DNA of 64,000 bases from Pseudomonadota bacterium (GCA_022566895.1 JADFIA010000002.1:1-64000), one strand, 5' to 3'; shown: positions 1-9,244, counted from the first letter of the stretch. The notes: generated by a model from the letters alone, not told the origin. A program made the numbers and translations.

Positions 1-3000
1 TCTCCCGCGCCCCCGGACCGGGTTCTGCCCGCCGCCACAATCGTGCCGTCCGGCAAGACCGCCAGTGATTTGACGCCATCGCTCTCGATACCGCTGAAGA
101 TGCGCTCCCAGACGGGATTGCCCGAGCGATCGAGTTTGATGATCTGTATCTCGTCACTGCTGCCGCGGTCCCCCTCGATGCGCCCGGCGACCAGGAAGCC
201 GCCGTCCTTCAAAGCCACGATGGCATCCGCATATTCGTTTCTTTGACCGCCGAAGGCCTTCCCCCAAACCTGTTTGCCGGACCGATCAAGCCTCAAGATC
301 CAAAGGTCTTGATGATCCCGCTGATAGGTCGTGCTGGTAGCCACGGCGAGGCCGCCGTCCGCCAGCGCCGCAAGGGCGCCGAACCGATCCGTGATGGTCG
401 TATCAAATGTCAGTTGCCAGGATATGTTTCCGGTCGTGCTGATTTTCACCAGACGCATTTTGGATCGTTTGCGGCCGCTATCCCGCGGCACCCCGGCCAC
501 CGCCAGCCGCCCATTGGCAAGGACCACGAGACCGGCCGCATATTCGTTGCCGTTGCTGCTGTAGGTCCGCTCCCAGATCGTATTCCCGGAGGCATCCATT
601 TTTCCAACCAGCATGTTTGCGGTTTTTGAACCTTTGGCCTTTCTCCAGCCGGCTATCGCCAACTCGCCTTGAGGCAGTTCTACGATCGCCGTGGCGTTTT
701 CATCTCCCGGGCCGCCCCGCGTATGTTCCCAAATCGTCTTCCCTTTCTCGTCGAACTTCAGAATCCAAACATCGGCCCCACCGGCACCCTTCGATTCGGT
801 CCAGCCGGCCACCGCAATGCCGCCGCCCGATAATATGGCAAGGGCTGTACCCGCATCATTTGCCATGCCGCCCAGCACCCGCTCCCAGGTCACCGGGTAG
901 GGCTCAAAGAACTTGCGCGCCTTATTGGCGTTGGCGCCGCGCGGATATTCCCTCAAGAAGCTGCGATAGTTGGCCACGGTCGGGTTGGCTTGCAGTTTTT
1001 TCCAGGCTGCCCGCTCAACCCTTGAGACCTTGTCCGACAGCAGCTTGATCGCCGCTTCGGCTTCGGCCAGGAACTTGCCCTTTGGATAGGCCGCCTTGTA
1101 GGCCTCGTAGCCGGCGACCGAATCAGCCCTTTGCGCCTCGGCCCAGGCTGCTTCGTGCTGGCGCACGGCGACAGCGGCGATCGCCTGCTCAGCCACCACC
1201 CTGAATTTGCCTCTTGGATAGGCCTTCTTATAAATCTCATAGGCAGCGACCGTATCGAGCCGCTGGGCCTCGGCCCACGCAGTTTCCTCTTTGCGCACGG
1301 CTACGGCTTCGACGGCTTGATTGGCCTCACTTCGAAATTTGCCCTGTGGATAGGCGGCTTTGTAGGCTTCATAGGCGGCGACCGTATCGAGCCGCTTGGC
1401 CTCAGACCATGCGGCTTCTTCTTCGCGCACCGCGACCGCGGAGATCGCCTGGTTGGCCGCAATGACGAACCTACCCCTCGGATAGGCCTCGAGATAAGCC
1501 TCATAGGCGGCGGCAGTGTCGATCTGCCGGGCTTCAGCCCAGGCCGTTTCCTGCGCTTCAATCTTCAGCCTGGCGATCGCTTCATTGGCCGCCTGTACGT
1601 ATTTTCCGCTTGGATAGTTCTCTTTGTAGGTTTCGTAGGCCGGAATTCTGTCGCGGCGCTGAACGCTCACCCAGGCACCTTCTTCGTCCAGCCGCATGAT
1701 CTCGGAGATGGCCTGCCTGGCGGCCGCCACATATTTGCTGGCCGGATGGATATCGATAAAGGCCTCGTAAGCCTCGATCGTTCCTTCAAGCCCTGCCTCG
1801 GCCCAAGCTGCCCCCTGTTCGGCTTCGATTTCTTGAATTTCGGCCATCACCTCACCGACAAAGGCGCCCTCGGGCCTGATCTCGCGGTAGGCTTCTAGGG
1901 CCGGAATGCTTTTCGCGGCCTTGGCAGTCTCCCAGGCCAACCGATCCAGGAGCGCATCTACCTCGGACAGGTGCCGGCCGTCCGACCAGTCCTCCTGATA
2001 TTTCGCGATCTCCACCTCGGTGCCGCCGGCAAGCGCCTCCTGCCAGGCCGCATCGTCTTTCCGATCCAGGGCCGCCATGAGTTTGTCGATCAGAAGCGTG
2101 TCCACTTCCCCGGTCTCAATGAGATTTTCATCGGTCTCGAAACTTCTTACGGCGCCGATAGTGCGCGTGGACATCTCACCGCTCGGTGGGCCAACTTCAT
2201 AGTCCAGTTGGTTTAGCAGCCCCTGCGCCTGCCTGATCAGCGCTGGTTGACCAAACTCGCTGGCTGGCGGTTCGGTTTCCGCCAATTCAGTGGGCGCGGG
2301 GCTTGGGGCAGGCGCTTCGGAAGCCGGCCAGAGAAAATATGCTGTAGCGCCGACCACAAGGACGAGCGCCGCCGCGATGGCCAGTTTGGGAAGACCGTCG
2401 ATCTTCTGGCTAATTTCCGACGGTTTTTTCTGTCTTCGCGCCTTCTTTCCTGCCGCTCTTTCGGCAGCTATCCGTCTACCGCGAAGAAGGGCCAGCCAGT
2501 CGGTGATATCCTTTGGCCGATCATCGGGGTCAGGCGCCAGCGCTATGTCGACCGCTTTTAGGAGGTGTGAAGGCTTGGCTGCTTCGGACGCTTCGTGAAC
2601 CGGAATATAGGGGTCATCCTTGATCCGCACCGTGGCGTCCGGCGGGATTTTGCCGGTCAGGCATTTATAGGCCACCGCGCCGAGCGCATAAATATCGGTC
2701 CAGGGGCCTTGATTGCTGTGCTCGGAATATTGTTCCAACGGCGCATAGCCGGGCGAAACAATGGCCGTAATCGAGCGTGATTTGGCGCCTAAGGCCTGGC
2801 GGGCCGAGCCAAAATCGATCAGAACAGGTGAACCGTCGTCACGGATGATAATGTTACCGGGCTTGATATCCCGGTGTAGATACTCGTTTTTATGAACGAC
2901 CTCGAGCCCTTTGAGCAGCGGTTCCAAAATCGCCCAAACCTCATCTTCGCTTAATTTATGCTTTTCCTTCAGCAGCTCGGAGAGCGTCTTGCCCTCGGCA

Positions 3001-3347
3001 TATTCCATAACGATGTAGCCGGTTTCATGGGCTCGGAAGAAGCGGGAAACCTTGATGATGTTTCGATGATCAAACTTGGCCAGGGTTCGGGCTTCATCCA
3101 GAAAGCGCTCCAGCCCCCATTCAAAGTCTTCCTTGTCGGCCGACGACTTTGGAAGAACGGTCGTTCCATCTTGGCGGACCGCCAAATCGTTGGGTAGATA
3201 TTCTTTTATCGCGACCGGCTTGTAGAGATTGTGATCGTAACCCAGGTAGGTAATGCCGAAACCACCCGAACCGAGGACTCGGATGATCTCATGTTCTTCG
3301 AACCGAAAACCTACCGGCAATGCGTTCAAATGATCGGAAGTCATCAT
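1..3347 (-). CDS. Hanks-type Ser/Thr protein kinase with repeat region and beta-propeller tail (C-terminus cut by window edge)
   Basis: Membrane-anchored eukaryotic-like kinase, missing from the ORF track because it runs off the left edge; at least 1115 residues are visible. It starts at ATG 3347. Residues 20-290 form the kinase domain: glycine loop GSGGFG (26-31), VAIK with Lys48, HRDIKPGN (from 158) and DFGSA. A single membrane segment lies near 317-342, then a peptidoglycan-binding-like fold near 366-420 (RQAQGLLNQLDYEVGPPSGE), then eight 44-residue helical repeats (about 470-815). The rest is a series of blades of the type 'DG..VAG....G..D.WILKLD..G...W', resembling a beta-propeller. The key catalytic residues are present, so it should be active. 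The kinase would face the cytoplasm and the repeats and propeller the periplasm. Substrates are unknown, and no partner phosphatase is in view. Confidence 0.9.
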   Translation of the reverse strand, partial: MMTSDHLNALPVGFRFEEHEIIRVLGSGGFGITYLGYDHNLYKPVAIKEYLPNDLAVRQDGTTVLPKSSADKEDFEWGLERFLDEARTLAKFDHRNIIKVSRFFRAHETGYIVMEYAEGKTLSELLKEKHKLSEDEVWAILEPLLKGLEVVHKNEYLHRDIKPGNIIIRDDGSPVLIDFGSARQALGAKSRSITAIVSPGYAPLEQYSEHSNQGPWTDIYALGAVAYKCLTGKIPPDATVRIKDDPYIPVHEASEAAKPSHLLKAVDIALAPDPDDRPKDITDWLALLRGRRIAAERAAGKKARRQKKPSEISQKIDGLPKLAIAAALVLVVGATAYFLWPASEAPAPSPAPTELAETEPPASEFGQPALIRQAQGLLNQLDYEVGPPSGEMSTRTIGAVRSFETDENLIETGEVDTLLIDKLMAALDRKDDAAWQEALAGGTEVEIAKYQEDWSDGRHLSEVDALLDRLAWETAKAAKSIPALEAYREIRPEGAFVGEVMAEIQEIEAEQGAAWAEAGLEGTIEAYEAFIDIHPASKYVAAARQAISEIMRLDEEGAWVSVQRRDRIPAYETYKENYPSGKYVQAANEAIARLKIEAQETAWAEARQIDTAAAYEAYLEAYPRGRFVIAANQAISAVAVREEEAAWSEAKRLDTVAAYEAYKAAYPQGKFRSEANQAVEAVAVRKEETAWAEAQRLDTVAAYEIYKKAYPRGKFRVVAEQAIAAVAVRQHEAAWAEAQRADSVAGYEAYKAAYPKGKFLAEAEAAIKLLSDKVSRVERAAWKKLQANPTVANYRSFLREYPRGANANKARKFFEPYPVTWERVLGGMANDAGTALAILSGGGIAVAGWTESKGAGGADVWILKFDEKGKTIWEHTRGGPGDENATAIVELPQGELAIAGWRKAKGSKTANMLVGKMDASGNTIWERTYSSNGNEYAAGLVVLANGRLAVAGVPRDSGRKRSKMRLVKISTTGNISWQLTFDTTITDRFGALAALADGGLAVATSTTYQRDHQDLWILRLDRSGKQVWGKAFGGQRNEYADAIVALKDGGFLVAGRIEGDRGSSDEIQIIKLDRSGNPVWERIFSGIESDGVKSLAVLPDGTIVAAGRTRSGGAG
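900..1937 (-). repeat. Eight tandem 132-bp units encoding 44-residue helical repeats
   Basis: Inside the kinase gene, successive units read approximately AW.EA...DT..AYEAYL..YP.G.F...A.QAI..V.VR.EE. The third to seventh units are most alike in both DNA and protein, which points to recent duplication; the outer units are more diverged. The 44-residue period, with its AYEAY...YP.G core, looks like a TPR/Sel1-related helical hairpin used as a scaffold. Confidence 0.8.
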
Positions 3348-3391
3348 TGCTCACAATCCCCCCCTCGGATGGCGGACGCCAACTTGGCAAT

Positions 3392-3420
3392 ATTATGTCT
3401 CAAGGCCGGCTTCGGTGCAA
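3392..3420 (-). promoter_or_regulatory. Likely sigma-70 type promoter of the Ser/Thr kinase gene
   Basis: On the minus strand, TTGCAC (3415-3420) and CATAAT (3392-3397) are separated by exactly 17 bases. They lie about 45 bases upstream of the kinase ATG. Predicted from sequence only. Confidence 0.5.
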
Positions 3421-3560
3421 ATCTTGCATAATATCCGCCTAAGAATCATGCGGTCTGAAATGCCCGTTGAAAGGTAACCGGACCCTCTGAGAACCAAAAA
3501 TAGGCGCAAACCGCCCGATTTGTCAGATGTAGTTTGTTGTGACAGGGAAAATTTGAAAAG

Positions 3561-3648
3561 TGGTGCCCAGGAGAAGACTCGAACTTCCACGACCATAAAG
3601 GCCACTAGCACCTGAAGCTAGCGCGTCTACCAATTCCGCCACCTGGGC
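3561..3648 (-). tRNA. tRNA-Leu (anticodon CAG)
   Basis: The minus strand folds as a class II tRNA: acceptor stem GCCCAGG/CCTGGGC, discriminator A and an encoded CCA. The anticodon stem CTAGC/GCTAG encloses loop TTCAGGT, giving anticodon CAG (Leu, CUG codons). The variable arm has the extra stem expected of tRNA-Leu, and the T-arm contains GTTCGAGTC. Confidence 0.95.
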
Positions 3649-3664
3649 CAAGAAACCGGTTCGT

Positions 3665-3694
3665 TGGCTACGCTTCGCACGGCCCGCTGTCAAG
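3665..3694 (-). promoter_or_regulatory. Possible promoter of tRNA-Leu
   Basis: A consensus TTGACA (minus strand, 3689-3694) is followed after 18 bases by TAGCCA (3665-3670), ending about 17 bases before the mature tRNA 5' end. The -35 is perfect and the -10 weak. Confidence 0.4.
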
Positions 3695-3847
3695 CCCTTT
3701 GGAAGGATGAAAACGATCCGGGCCGGATCCATGGTTCAGGCACGAAATTGGCCGATTGCTTCGTTTTTTGGACCCGGTTATGATGCTGCGGTATTTATCC
3801 GCGGGTCAGCTGAAAGCAGTTCGCCTGACCGCAGGAGAGAGCTGACG

Positions 3848-4801
3848 ATGGCGCAGCGACTGATCACTGTTTTTGGCGGTTCCGGATTCCTCGGCCGCTA
3901 TGTGGTGCGGCGCCTGGCCGAGCGCGGCGACCGGGTCCGGGTTGCGGTACGCCGGCCCAATCTGGGGCTGTTCCTGAAGCCGATGGGGGATGTCGGCCAA
4001 ATCGAGCTCAGGGCGGCCAACGTTTTGTACACCGAATCGATTGAAAACGCCGTCGCCGGCGCCGACGCGGTGGTTAATCTGGTGGGTGTACTAAGCGAGT
4101 TTCGGCGCCAGCGGTTTGGGGCCATTCATGCGGCAGGAGCAAGGCGGATCGCCGAGGCCTCGGCCGATGCCGGCGCGCGTACGCTGACCCATGTTTCGGC
4201 TATCGGCGCCGATCCGCAGGCCGCCTCCAAATATGCCCGCAGCAAAGGTGAAGGCGAGTTGGCGGTCAAAGATGCGTTCCCCGCCGCCACCATCTTCAGG
4301 CCCAGCCTTCTAATCGGTCCCGAAGATGATTTCTTTAACCGCTTCGCCCGGCTTTCGAAGCTCAGTCCGGCTTTGCCCATTGTCGGCGGCAAGACCCGCT
4401 TTCAACCGGTCTGTGTCGACGACGTGGCGGCCGCGATCGTGCAAGCTGTGGACGGCGGTAAAAATGTGGCAGGAAAGACTTTCGAATTGGGCGGCCCGGA
4501 GATTTGGACGTTGCGGCAGCTCCTGGAAATCATGATGAGCTACACCGGCGTGAAAAGACCGATTATTGATCTGCCGCCCGTGCTGGCGGCGATCCCGGCG
4601 GCGCTGACCGGCTGGCTGCCAAACCCGCCGATCACGCTCGATCAGATCAGGATGCTGCGCCGGGATAATGTGGTCGGCGAGGGCGCCGCTGGATTCGAAA
4701 AGTTGGGACTGACCCCATCTCCGATCCAAGTGGTCCTGCCGACCTATCTGGCGCGTTATCATGCCAAGGGCCGGCCTCCACAGCCGCGCTCGGGGGTTTA
4801 G
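3848..4801 (+). CDS. NDUFA9-like NAD(P)-binding protein (complex I-associated, atypical SDR)
   Basis: 317 residues from ATG 3848, which follows GGAGAGA at good spacing; the track start at 3707 adds an unlikely N-terminal extension. The Rossmann motif GGSGFLG is at residues 10-16, followed by HVSAIGAD and a Y..SK motif typical of extended/atypical short-chain dehydrogenases. The whole protein resembles the bacterial homologues of mitochondrial complex I subunit NDUFA9, which bind a nucleotide cofactor and are thought to have a structural or stabilising role rather than catalysis. It stands between tRNA-Leu and the convergent uppP, separated from the uppP stop by 7 bases, and is probably monocistronic. 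Confidence 0.8.
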   Translation: MAQRLITVFGGSGFLGRYVVRRLAERGDRVRVAVRRPNLGLFLKPMGDVGQIELRAANVLYTESIENAVAGADAVVNLVGVLSEFRRQRFGAIHAAGARRIAEASADAGARTLTHVSAIGADPQAASKYARSKGEGELAVKDAFPAATIFRPSLLIGPEDDFFNRFARLSKLSPALPIVGGKTRFQPVCVDDVAAAIVQAVDGGKNVAGKTFELGGPEIWTLRQLLEIMMSYTGVKRPIIDLPPVLAAIPAALTGWLPNPPITLDQIRMLRRDNVVGEGAAGFEKLGLTPSPIQVVLPTYLARYHAKGRPPQPRSGV

Positions 4802-4808
4802 GCTGCAA

Positions 4809-5630
4809 TCAGGCGTATACCCAAATCAGCAGGCCGGCACCGAGCAAAACCCGGTATACAACGAAGATCGTCATGCTCGCCCGTTCGAGCCATCGCATCA
4901 GGAAATGGATGGCGCCGATGGCGGCAAGGAACGACAGGGCGGCGGCAAGAATTGCATCTCCAATCGCCCCCTCGGGGCCGGAAGTGACAAGTTCGTAGGC
5001 GACCAGCGTTCCCGCCGCCAGTATTGTCGGAATGGCCAGCAACATTGAAAAGCGCGCCGCCTCGGTTCTCTTGAAACCGAGCCCGCGGGCCGCAGTCATG
5101 GTGATTCCGGCCCGCGAGGTGCCGGGTACTAGAGCCAGTATCTGGGCCAGGCCGACGATCACAGCTGCCCTCCACGTCAAGCTGGTCAGGTCTTTCTCGG
5201 CCGGCCAGCGTTGGTCGACCCAATAAAGCGCCAGACCAAAAACAATGCTTGCCGCGCCGATCACATCGGCCCGGCGCAGCGCACCGCTGATGCCCAGAGC
5301 GACGAACATAAGGCCGCCCAGAATTACCGGAATTGTGGCCAGAATCAAAAGCCACAGCAGGTGTGGATAATGGCTACCGGCGGTCCGTTGCCGGGCCGCC
5401 TTGAGGCCCAGGGCGCCAAGTCCGGCCCAAAAAAGACCTTTGGTGTCGCGCCGGAAATAGATCAGAACCGCGCCCAGAGTCCCGATGTGCACGGAGACGT
5501 CGAGCAACAGGCCCTGGTCGGGCCAGCCCGTCATTTGGGGTATCAGAATAAGATGACCGGAGGACGAGATCGGCAGGAACTCGGTGATTCCCTGGACCAG
5601 AGCGATGATAAGCAGATGCAGAATCGACAA
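4809..5630 (-). CDS. uppP: Undecaprenyl-diphosphatase (BacA/UppP)
   Basis: Integral membrane phosphatase that converts undecaprenyl diphosphate to the monophosphate carrier used for peptidoglycan and other envelope glycans; its loss sensitises cells to bacitracin. Both family motifs are visible: QGITEFLPISSSGHLIL near the N-terminus and PGTSRAGITMTAARG in the second half, among several hydrophobic helices. I prefer the TTG at 5630 (SILHLLIIALVQG), preceded by GGGGGA, which gives 273 residues, the usual family length. The track start at 5711 adds 27 residues of non-hydrophobic leader with no family match. Confidence 0.92.
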   Translation of the reverse strand: MSILHLLIIALVQGITEFLPISSSGHLILIPQMTGWPDQGLLLDVSVHIGTLGAVLIYFRRDTKGLFWAGLGALGLKAARQRTAGSHYPHLLWLLILATIPVILGGLMFVALGISGALRRADVIGAASIVFGLALYWVDQRWPAEKDLTSLTWRAAVIVGLAQILALVPGTSRAGITMTAARGLGFKRTEAARFSMLLAIPTILAAGTLVAYELVTSGPEGAIGDAILAAALSFLAAIGAIHFLMRWLERASMTIFVVYRVLLGAGLLIWVYA

Positions 5631-5754
5631 GGCGCCGGATCCCCCGTTTTTCTCGAGCCTTATACCAATTGAACTCCGTGGCGCCAATGCGGGAATTCCA
5701 AGCTTGGGCAAGATGGGGCTGGAGCGCGGACCGCCGATTGGATATTACTTGGCC

Positions 5755-6423
5755 ATGCGCACGCTCTATCACATGATCCTTTCACCGCATTCGCGAAAGA
5801 TCCGCTTGGTTTTGGGCGAAAAGGGTCTGGCTTTCGAGTTGCGGGCCGAAAAAACCTGGGAGCGGCGGGAGGGTTTCCTAAAGCTCAATCCAGCCGGCGA
5901 CGTGCCGGTTCTGGTCGAAGAGGGCAGCCGATTCTATGCCGATTCGACCGCCATCTCGGAATATCTCGACGAGGCTTATCCGGAACCGCCTCTATTGGGC
6001 AATGACGTCGACGGCCGAGCCGAGATTCGGCGGCTGGTGGCCTGGTTCGACGACAAATTTCACCGCGAGGTGGGCCGGCCACTGATCAACGAACGTTTGA
6101 TGAAACGGTTTTTGGGACTCGGAGAGCCGCAGGCCGACGTCCTCCGCAAGGCCTCGCGAAATCTGCGCAGTCATCTGGATTACATTTCCTATCTGGCCGA
6201 GCGACGAAATTATCTCGCCGATGGCATCATCAGCCTGGCCGATCTGGCCGCGGCGGCTCATCTCTCGGTAGCTGACTATCTGGGCCACATCGACTGGTCG
6301 GCCTATCCGGGCGTCAAGGACTGGTATGTCAAAGTCAAATCCCGGAAAAGCTTCCGGCCGCTGCTCAGAGACCGCGTGCCGGGCCTCGAGCCGCCCAAGC
6401 ACTACAGCGAGCTCGACTTCTGA
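5755..6423 (+). CDS. Glutathione S-transferase family protein
   Basis: 222 residues from ATG 5755 (MRTLYHMILSPHSRKIRL); the track ORF starts earlier in sequence antisense to uppP. Residues 1-80 form the thioredoxin-like N-terminal domain: SPHSRKIR in the active-site position, the cis-proline stretch DVPVLVEEG, and ADSTAISEYL for glutathione gamma-glutamyl binding. The remainder is the all-helical C-terminal domain, including SLADLAAAAHLSVADYL. The substrate is unknown. Its stop codon overlaps the ATG of queG (ATGA), so the two are translationally coupled. Confidence 0.88.
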   Translation: MRTLYHMILSPHSRKIRLVLGEKGLAFELRAEKTWERREGFLKLNPAGDVPVLVEEGSRFYADSTAISEYLDEAYPEPPLLGNDVDGRAEIRRLVAWFDDKFHREVGRPLINERLMKRFLGLGEPQADVLRKASRNLRSHLDYISYLAERRNYLADGIISLADLAAAAHLSVADYLGHIDWSAYPGVKDWYVKVKSRKSFRPLLRDRVPGLEPPKHYSELDF

Positions 6424-7532
6424 TGGACCCGAGCCACCTGATCTCAAAAAAAGCGAAGTCGCTTGGTTTCGATGCGGTTGGTTTTACCGCCCCCGAAGCG
6501 GTGGCCGAAGCCGGCGACCATCTGGAGATTTTTGTTGGTGAATCGCGCCACGGCGACATGGATTGGCTGGCCCAGCGGATTCATGAACGCAAGTCACCCG
6601 CCAATCTGTGGCCGGATGTGAAATCCGTGGTGGCGCTGGCCATGAACTACGGTCCCGAGACCGATCCGCTCGATAACCCCAAAAAGAAGGGAGTCGGAAA
6701 CCTCTCGGTCTATGCGCGCGGCAAAGACTACCACGACATCCTGAAAAAGCAGCTGAAGGCGCTTGGCCGTTGGATGGGTGAAGAGTTCGATTGCGAGGTC
6801 AAGGTTTTTGTCGATACGGCGCCGGTGATGGAGAAGCCGTTGGCCGAAGCGGCGGGGATTGGCTGGCAGGGCAAGCATACCAATCTGGTCTCACGGCAGT
6901 ACGGCTCATGGCTCTTTCTCGGTGCCATCTATACGACCCTGGAGATTCCGCCATCGGCGCCGCACCCGGATCGCTGCGGCAACTGCCGGGCCTGCCTGGA
7001 TATCTGCCCGACCGCAGCCTTCACCGGCCCCTACCGGATCGATGCGCGGCGGTGCATCTCGTACCTGACAATCGAGCATAAGGGCCCGATCGCGCGTGAG
7101 TTCCGGCCTCTGATCGGCAATCGCATTTACGGTTGCGACGACTGTCTGGCGGTCTGTCCATGGAACAAGTTCGCCCGCACGGCGAGCGAAGCCGCCTTTC
7201 ACGCCAAAGAAGGCCTCGCAGACCCGCCATTATCGGACCTTCTGGAGCTTGATGAGCCCGCCTTCAGGGAAATGTTCAAGGGCTCGCCGATCAAGCGCAC
7301 AGGCCGCGATCGATTTTTGCGAAATGTTCTTATCGCGGCCGGTAATTCCGGCGATGCCCGGATGCTGGGCGGCGTCGTGCGCCAGCTCGGTGATGAATCT
7401 CCTTTGGTTCGGGGCATGGCGGTCTGGGCGCTCAAGCAACTGGCCGACGATGAACAGTGGAACCGCGAAAAGGCACGACGCGGATCAAAAGAGATGGACA
7501 GCGATGTAAAGAGCGAATGGGCTGCCGACTGA
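6423..7532 (+). CDS. queG: Epoxyqueuosine reductase QueG
   Basis: Cobalamin- and Fe-S-dependent enzyme for the last step of queuosine synthesis in tRNA, reducing epoxyqueuosine to queuosine. The 369-residue length is normal. The N-terminal domain includes VDTAPVMEK with the probable catalytic Asp131. The ferredoxin-like part has cysteines 185, 188, 191 and 195 (CGNCRACLDICP), Cys211, and a second set at 238, 241 and 245 (CDDCLAVCPWNKFA), enough for two [4Fe-4S] clusters. The C-terminal segment (MLGGVVRQLGDESPLVRG) is HEAT-like, as in the family. The start overlaps the GST stop. Confidence 0.95.
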   Translation: MDPSHLISKKAKSLGFDAVGFTAPEAVAEAGDHLEIFVGESRHGDMDWLAQRIHERKSPANLWPDVKSVVALAMNYGPETDPLDNPKKKGVGNLSVYARGKDYHDILKKQLKALGRWMGEEFDCEVKVFVDTAPVMEKPLAEAAGIGWQGKHTNLVSRQYGSWLFLGAIYTTLEIPPSAPHPDRCGNCRACLDICPTAAFTGPYRIDARRCISYLTIEHKGPIAREFRPLIGNRIYGCDDCLAVCPWNKFARTASEAAFHAKEGLADPPLSDLLELDEPAFREMFKGSPIKRTGRDRFLRNVLIAAGNSGDARMLGGVVRQLGDESPLVRGMAVWALKQLADDEQWNREKARRGSKEMDSDVKSEWAAD

Positions 7533-7536
7533 AGCT

Positions 7537-8418
7537 CTAGCGGCGCGGGCTTTCGGTCTGGCGTTTTTTGCCGGTCACGTCCACCTCGTCGATGCCCTTC
7601 CAACCCTCGATATCGACATTCATCGCTTCGAGATTGGTCCGTGCCGCCTGGGCAGCAACGCTCTTTGGATGGCGACGCAAAAGCTTGATCCAGTCGTGCA
7701 TGGCGCCATCGGTATTGCCGGTCTGCTGGCGCAGGTTTCCGCGCTCAAGAAGCGCCTCCTGATGCTCTTCCGAAATGCGGAAGGCGCCCTTCAGTTCGGC
7801 AGCCGCCAGATCAAACCTCTGCAGATGCCGCAAGGCGCTGGCTCTGAAGACGTAGGTTTCAATGCGATTTGGATCCCGTTCCTGCGCCGCCTCCAGATCC
7901 TTCAGGGCCTGTTCATAATTGCCGAGCATCGCCAGGGACCGAGCCCGGTCGATCCAATGTTCGATGATGGTCGCCGACCAGGTCGGCACGACACCCAAAG
8001 CCTCGGTCAGGCTTGCGTAGGCTTTGAGCGGCTCTTCGGCCAGGATCCAGGCGTTGCCGGCTTGCCCGAAAACTTCAGCCAAAAGTTCGCGGTCGGCCCT
8101 TTCTTCGGAGAAAAAGAAATGACCGCCCAGCCGCATATGGCCGGCAATCTCGTCAAGGGTGCCGGCCGCCTCGGCGAACTTGTTCTGACCCACATAAGAT
8201 AGGGCCAAGCAATGACCGGCCGGCAATCCGCCATCCTCGGCCTGCCAGGCGGCAGCCAGCACTTCGGCCGTTGGGGGCTCGGTTTCGGTAAACGAGATGC
8301 AATCGCGGTAACGCTCGCCGGCGCTGCCGGTCAGCCGGGTTGGCTGCGCGGCCGCTACGGCGCTGCCGAACATCGAGAACGCAAGCAAGATCCGGAGCGT
8401 TTTTGATGCCAAAATCAT
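7537..8418 (-). CDS. Exported TPR-repeat protein of unknown role
   Basis: 293 residues from ATG 8418, chosen because a signal peptide begins there (ILASKTLRILLAFSMFGSAVAAAQ); the track start at 8490 would place 24 residues ahead of it and overlap the neighbouring esterase gene. The mature part has several tetratricopeptide-like helical pairs, for example NYEQALKDLEAAQERDPN and RFDLAAAELKGAFRIS, which usually mediate protein-protein contacts. No catalytic motif is seen. It stops 4 bases from the convergent queG stop and lies downstream of the esterase gene on the same strand, with a 37-base gap that allows co-transcription. Confidence 0.75.
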   Translation of the reverse strand: MILASKTLRILLAFSMFGSAVAAAQPTRLTGSAGERYRDCISFTETEPPTAEVLAAAWQAEDGGLPAGHCLALSYVGQNKFAEAAGTLDEIAGHMRLGGHFFFSEERADRELLAEVFGQAGNAWILAEEPLKAYASLTEALGVVPTWSATIIEHWIDRARSLAMLGNYEQALKDLEAAQERDPNRIETYVFRASALRHLQRFDLAAAELKGAFRISEEHQEALLERGNLRQQTGNTDGAMHDWIKLLRRHPKSVAAQAARTNLEAMNVDIEGWKGIDEVDVTGKKRQTESPRR

Positions 8419-8455
8419 GCCCCCACATAGGCCATCCGGTGTGGCCATTTCAAGG

Positions 8456-9244
8456 CTATCTGGGACCTGTCTCCCGGTGCTTCGACTCAAGGTCCTCCAA
8501 CAGCGCCGTCAGCACCGACTGGATGGCCTCGATGTCCCGATCCCGCGACAGGCTGTGGTCACCACCGTCGATAATTCGAATCTGAACGTCGTCCGAGGTC
8601 AGGCGGGCGGCAATGCGGTCCGGCATCTCGGCCGGCACATCGGGATCATCGCCGCCCTGGATCAGGCGGACCGGAATCCCAAGCTCGATCGGCCCCTCCA
8701 TAAGCAGGTTTTGCCGGCCGTCCTCGATCAGCGCCTTGGTGATCGGATAGGTCTCGCCATAGTTGGAAGGCAGTATGACCACACCCTGGCTCATAAGCTG
8801 GCGCCTCTGGGCCGGGTCAAATTGGCACCACATCAATTCCTCGGTAAAATCGGGTGCCGCAGCAAGACCGATCAGGCCAACCACCCGCTCGGGTCTTGAA
8901 AGCGCCACCAAAAGCGCCAGCCAGCCCCCCATCGAACTGCCGATCAGTACCACTGCTCCTTCGGTCACCGCGTCGATGATAGCCAGGGCGTCATCGCGCC
9001 AGGAGGAAATGGTTCCGTCTTCGAAGCGCCCGCCCGAGCGGCCGTGACCCGAGTAATCAAGGCGCAAGTAGGCTTGGCCACGGTCGCGGCAGAAGGCCTC
9101 GAGGGCGGTGGCCTTGCTACCCTCCATATCCGACAGGAAGCCGCCGAGGAAGACAACGCTCGGCTGGCCGCCCGGGCTGTAACGAAAGGCCAGGCGGTGA
9201 CAGCCCGGGACTTCCAGATATTCGATTTCCGACCTGGCGGTCAT
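8456..9244 (-). CDS. Alpha/beta hydrolase (ABHD10-like esterase)
   Basis: 262 residues with a complete alpha/beta-hydrolase layout. The nucleophile elbow is GSSMGG with Ser104, followed by an acid in GGDDPDVP (about 199-202) and His230 in DGGDHSLS. The early part (FLGGFLSDMEGSKATALEAF, then LDYSGHGRSGG) resembles the ABHD10 / acyl-glucuronide esterase and depalmitoylase group, a family of small cytosolic serine hydrolases. No signal peptide is present. The true substrate cannot be read from sequence. It may form a two-gene unit with the downstream TPR protein. Confidence 0.8.
   Translation of the reverse strand: MTARSEIEYLEVPGCHRLAFRYSPGGQPSVVFLGGFLSDMEGSKATALEAFCRDRGQAYLRLDYSGHGRSGGRFEDGTISSWRDDALAIIDAVTEGAVVLIGSSMGGWLALLVALSRPERVVGLIGLAAAPDFTEELMWCQFDPAQRRQLMSQGVVILPSNYGETYPITKALIEDGRQNLLMEGPIELGIPVRLIQGGDDPDVPAEMPDRIAARLTSDDVQIRIIDGGDHSLSRDRDIEAIQSVLTALLEDLESKHRETGPR

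Noticed and set aside
1131-1898. 255-residue plus-strand ORF with Gly/Phe/Asp-rich repeats
   Set aside because: Its repeats are the mirror of the 132-bp units in the kinase gene on the minus strand; it is a by-product of those repeats.
5363-5373. TGTGGATAA, a perfect reverse-strand DnaA box
   Set aside because: It is a single site inside the uppP coding sequence with no companions, so it is most likely chance and not an origin.
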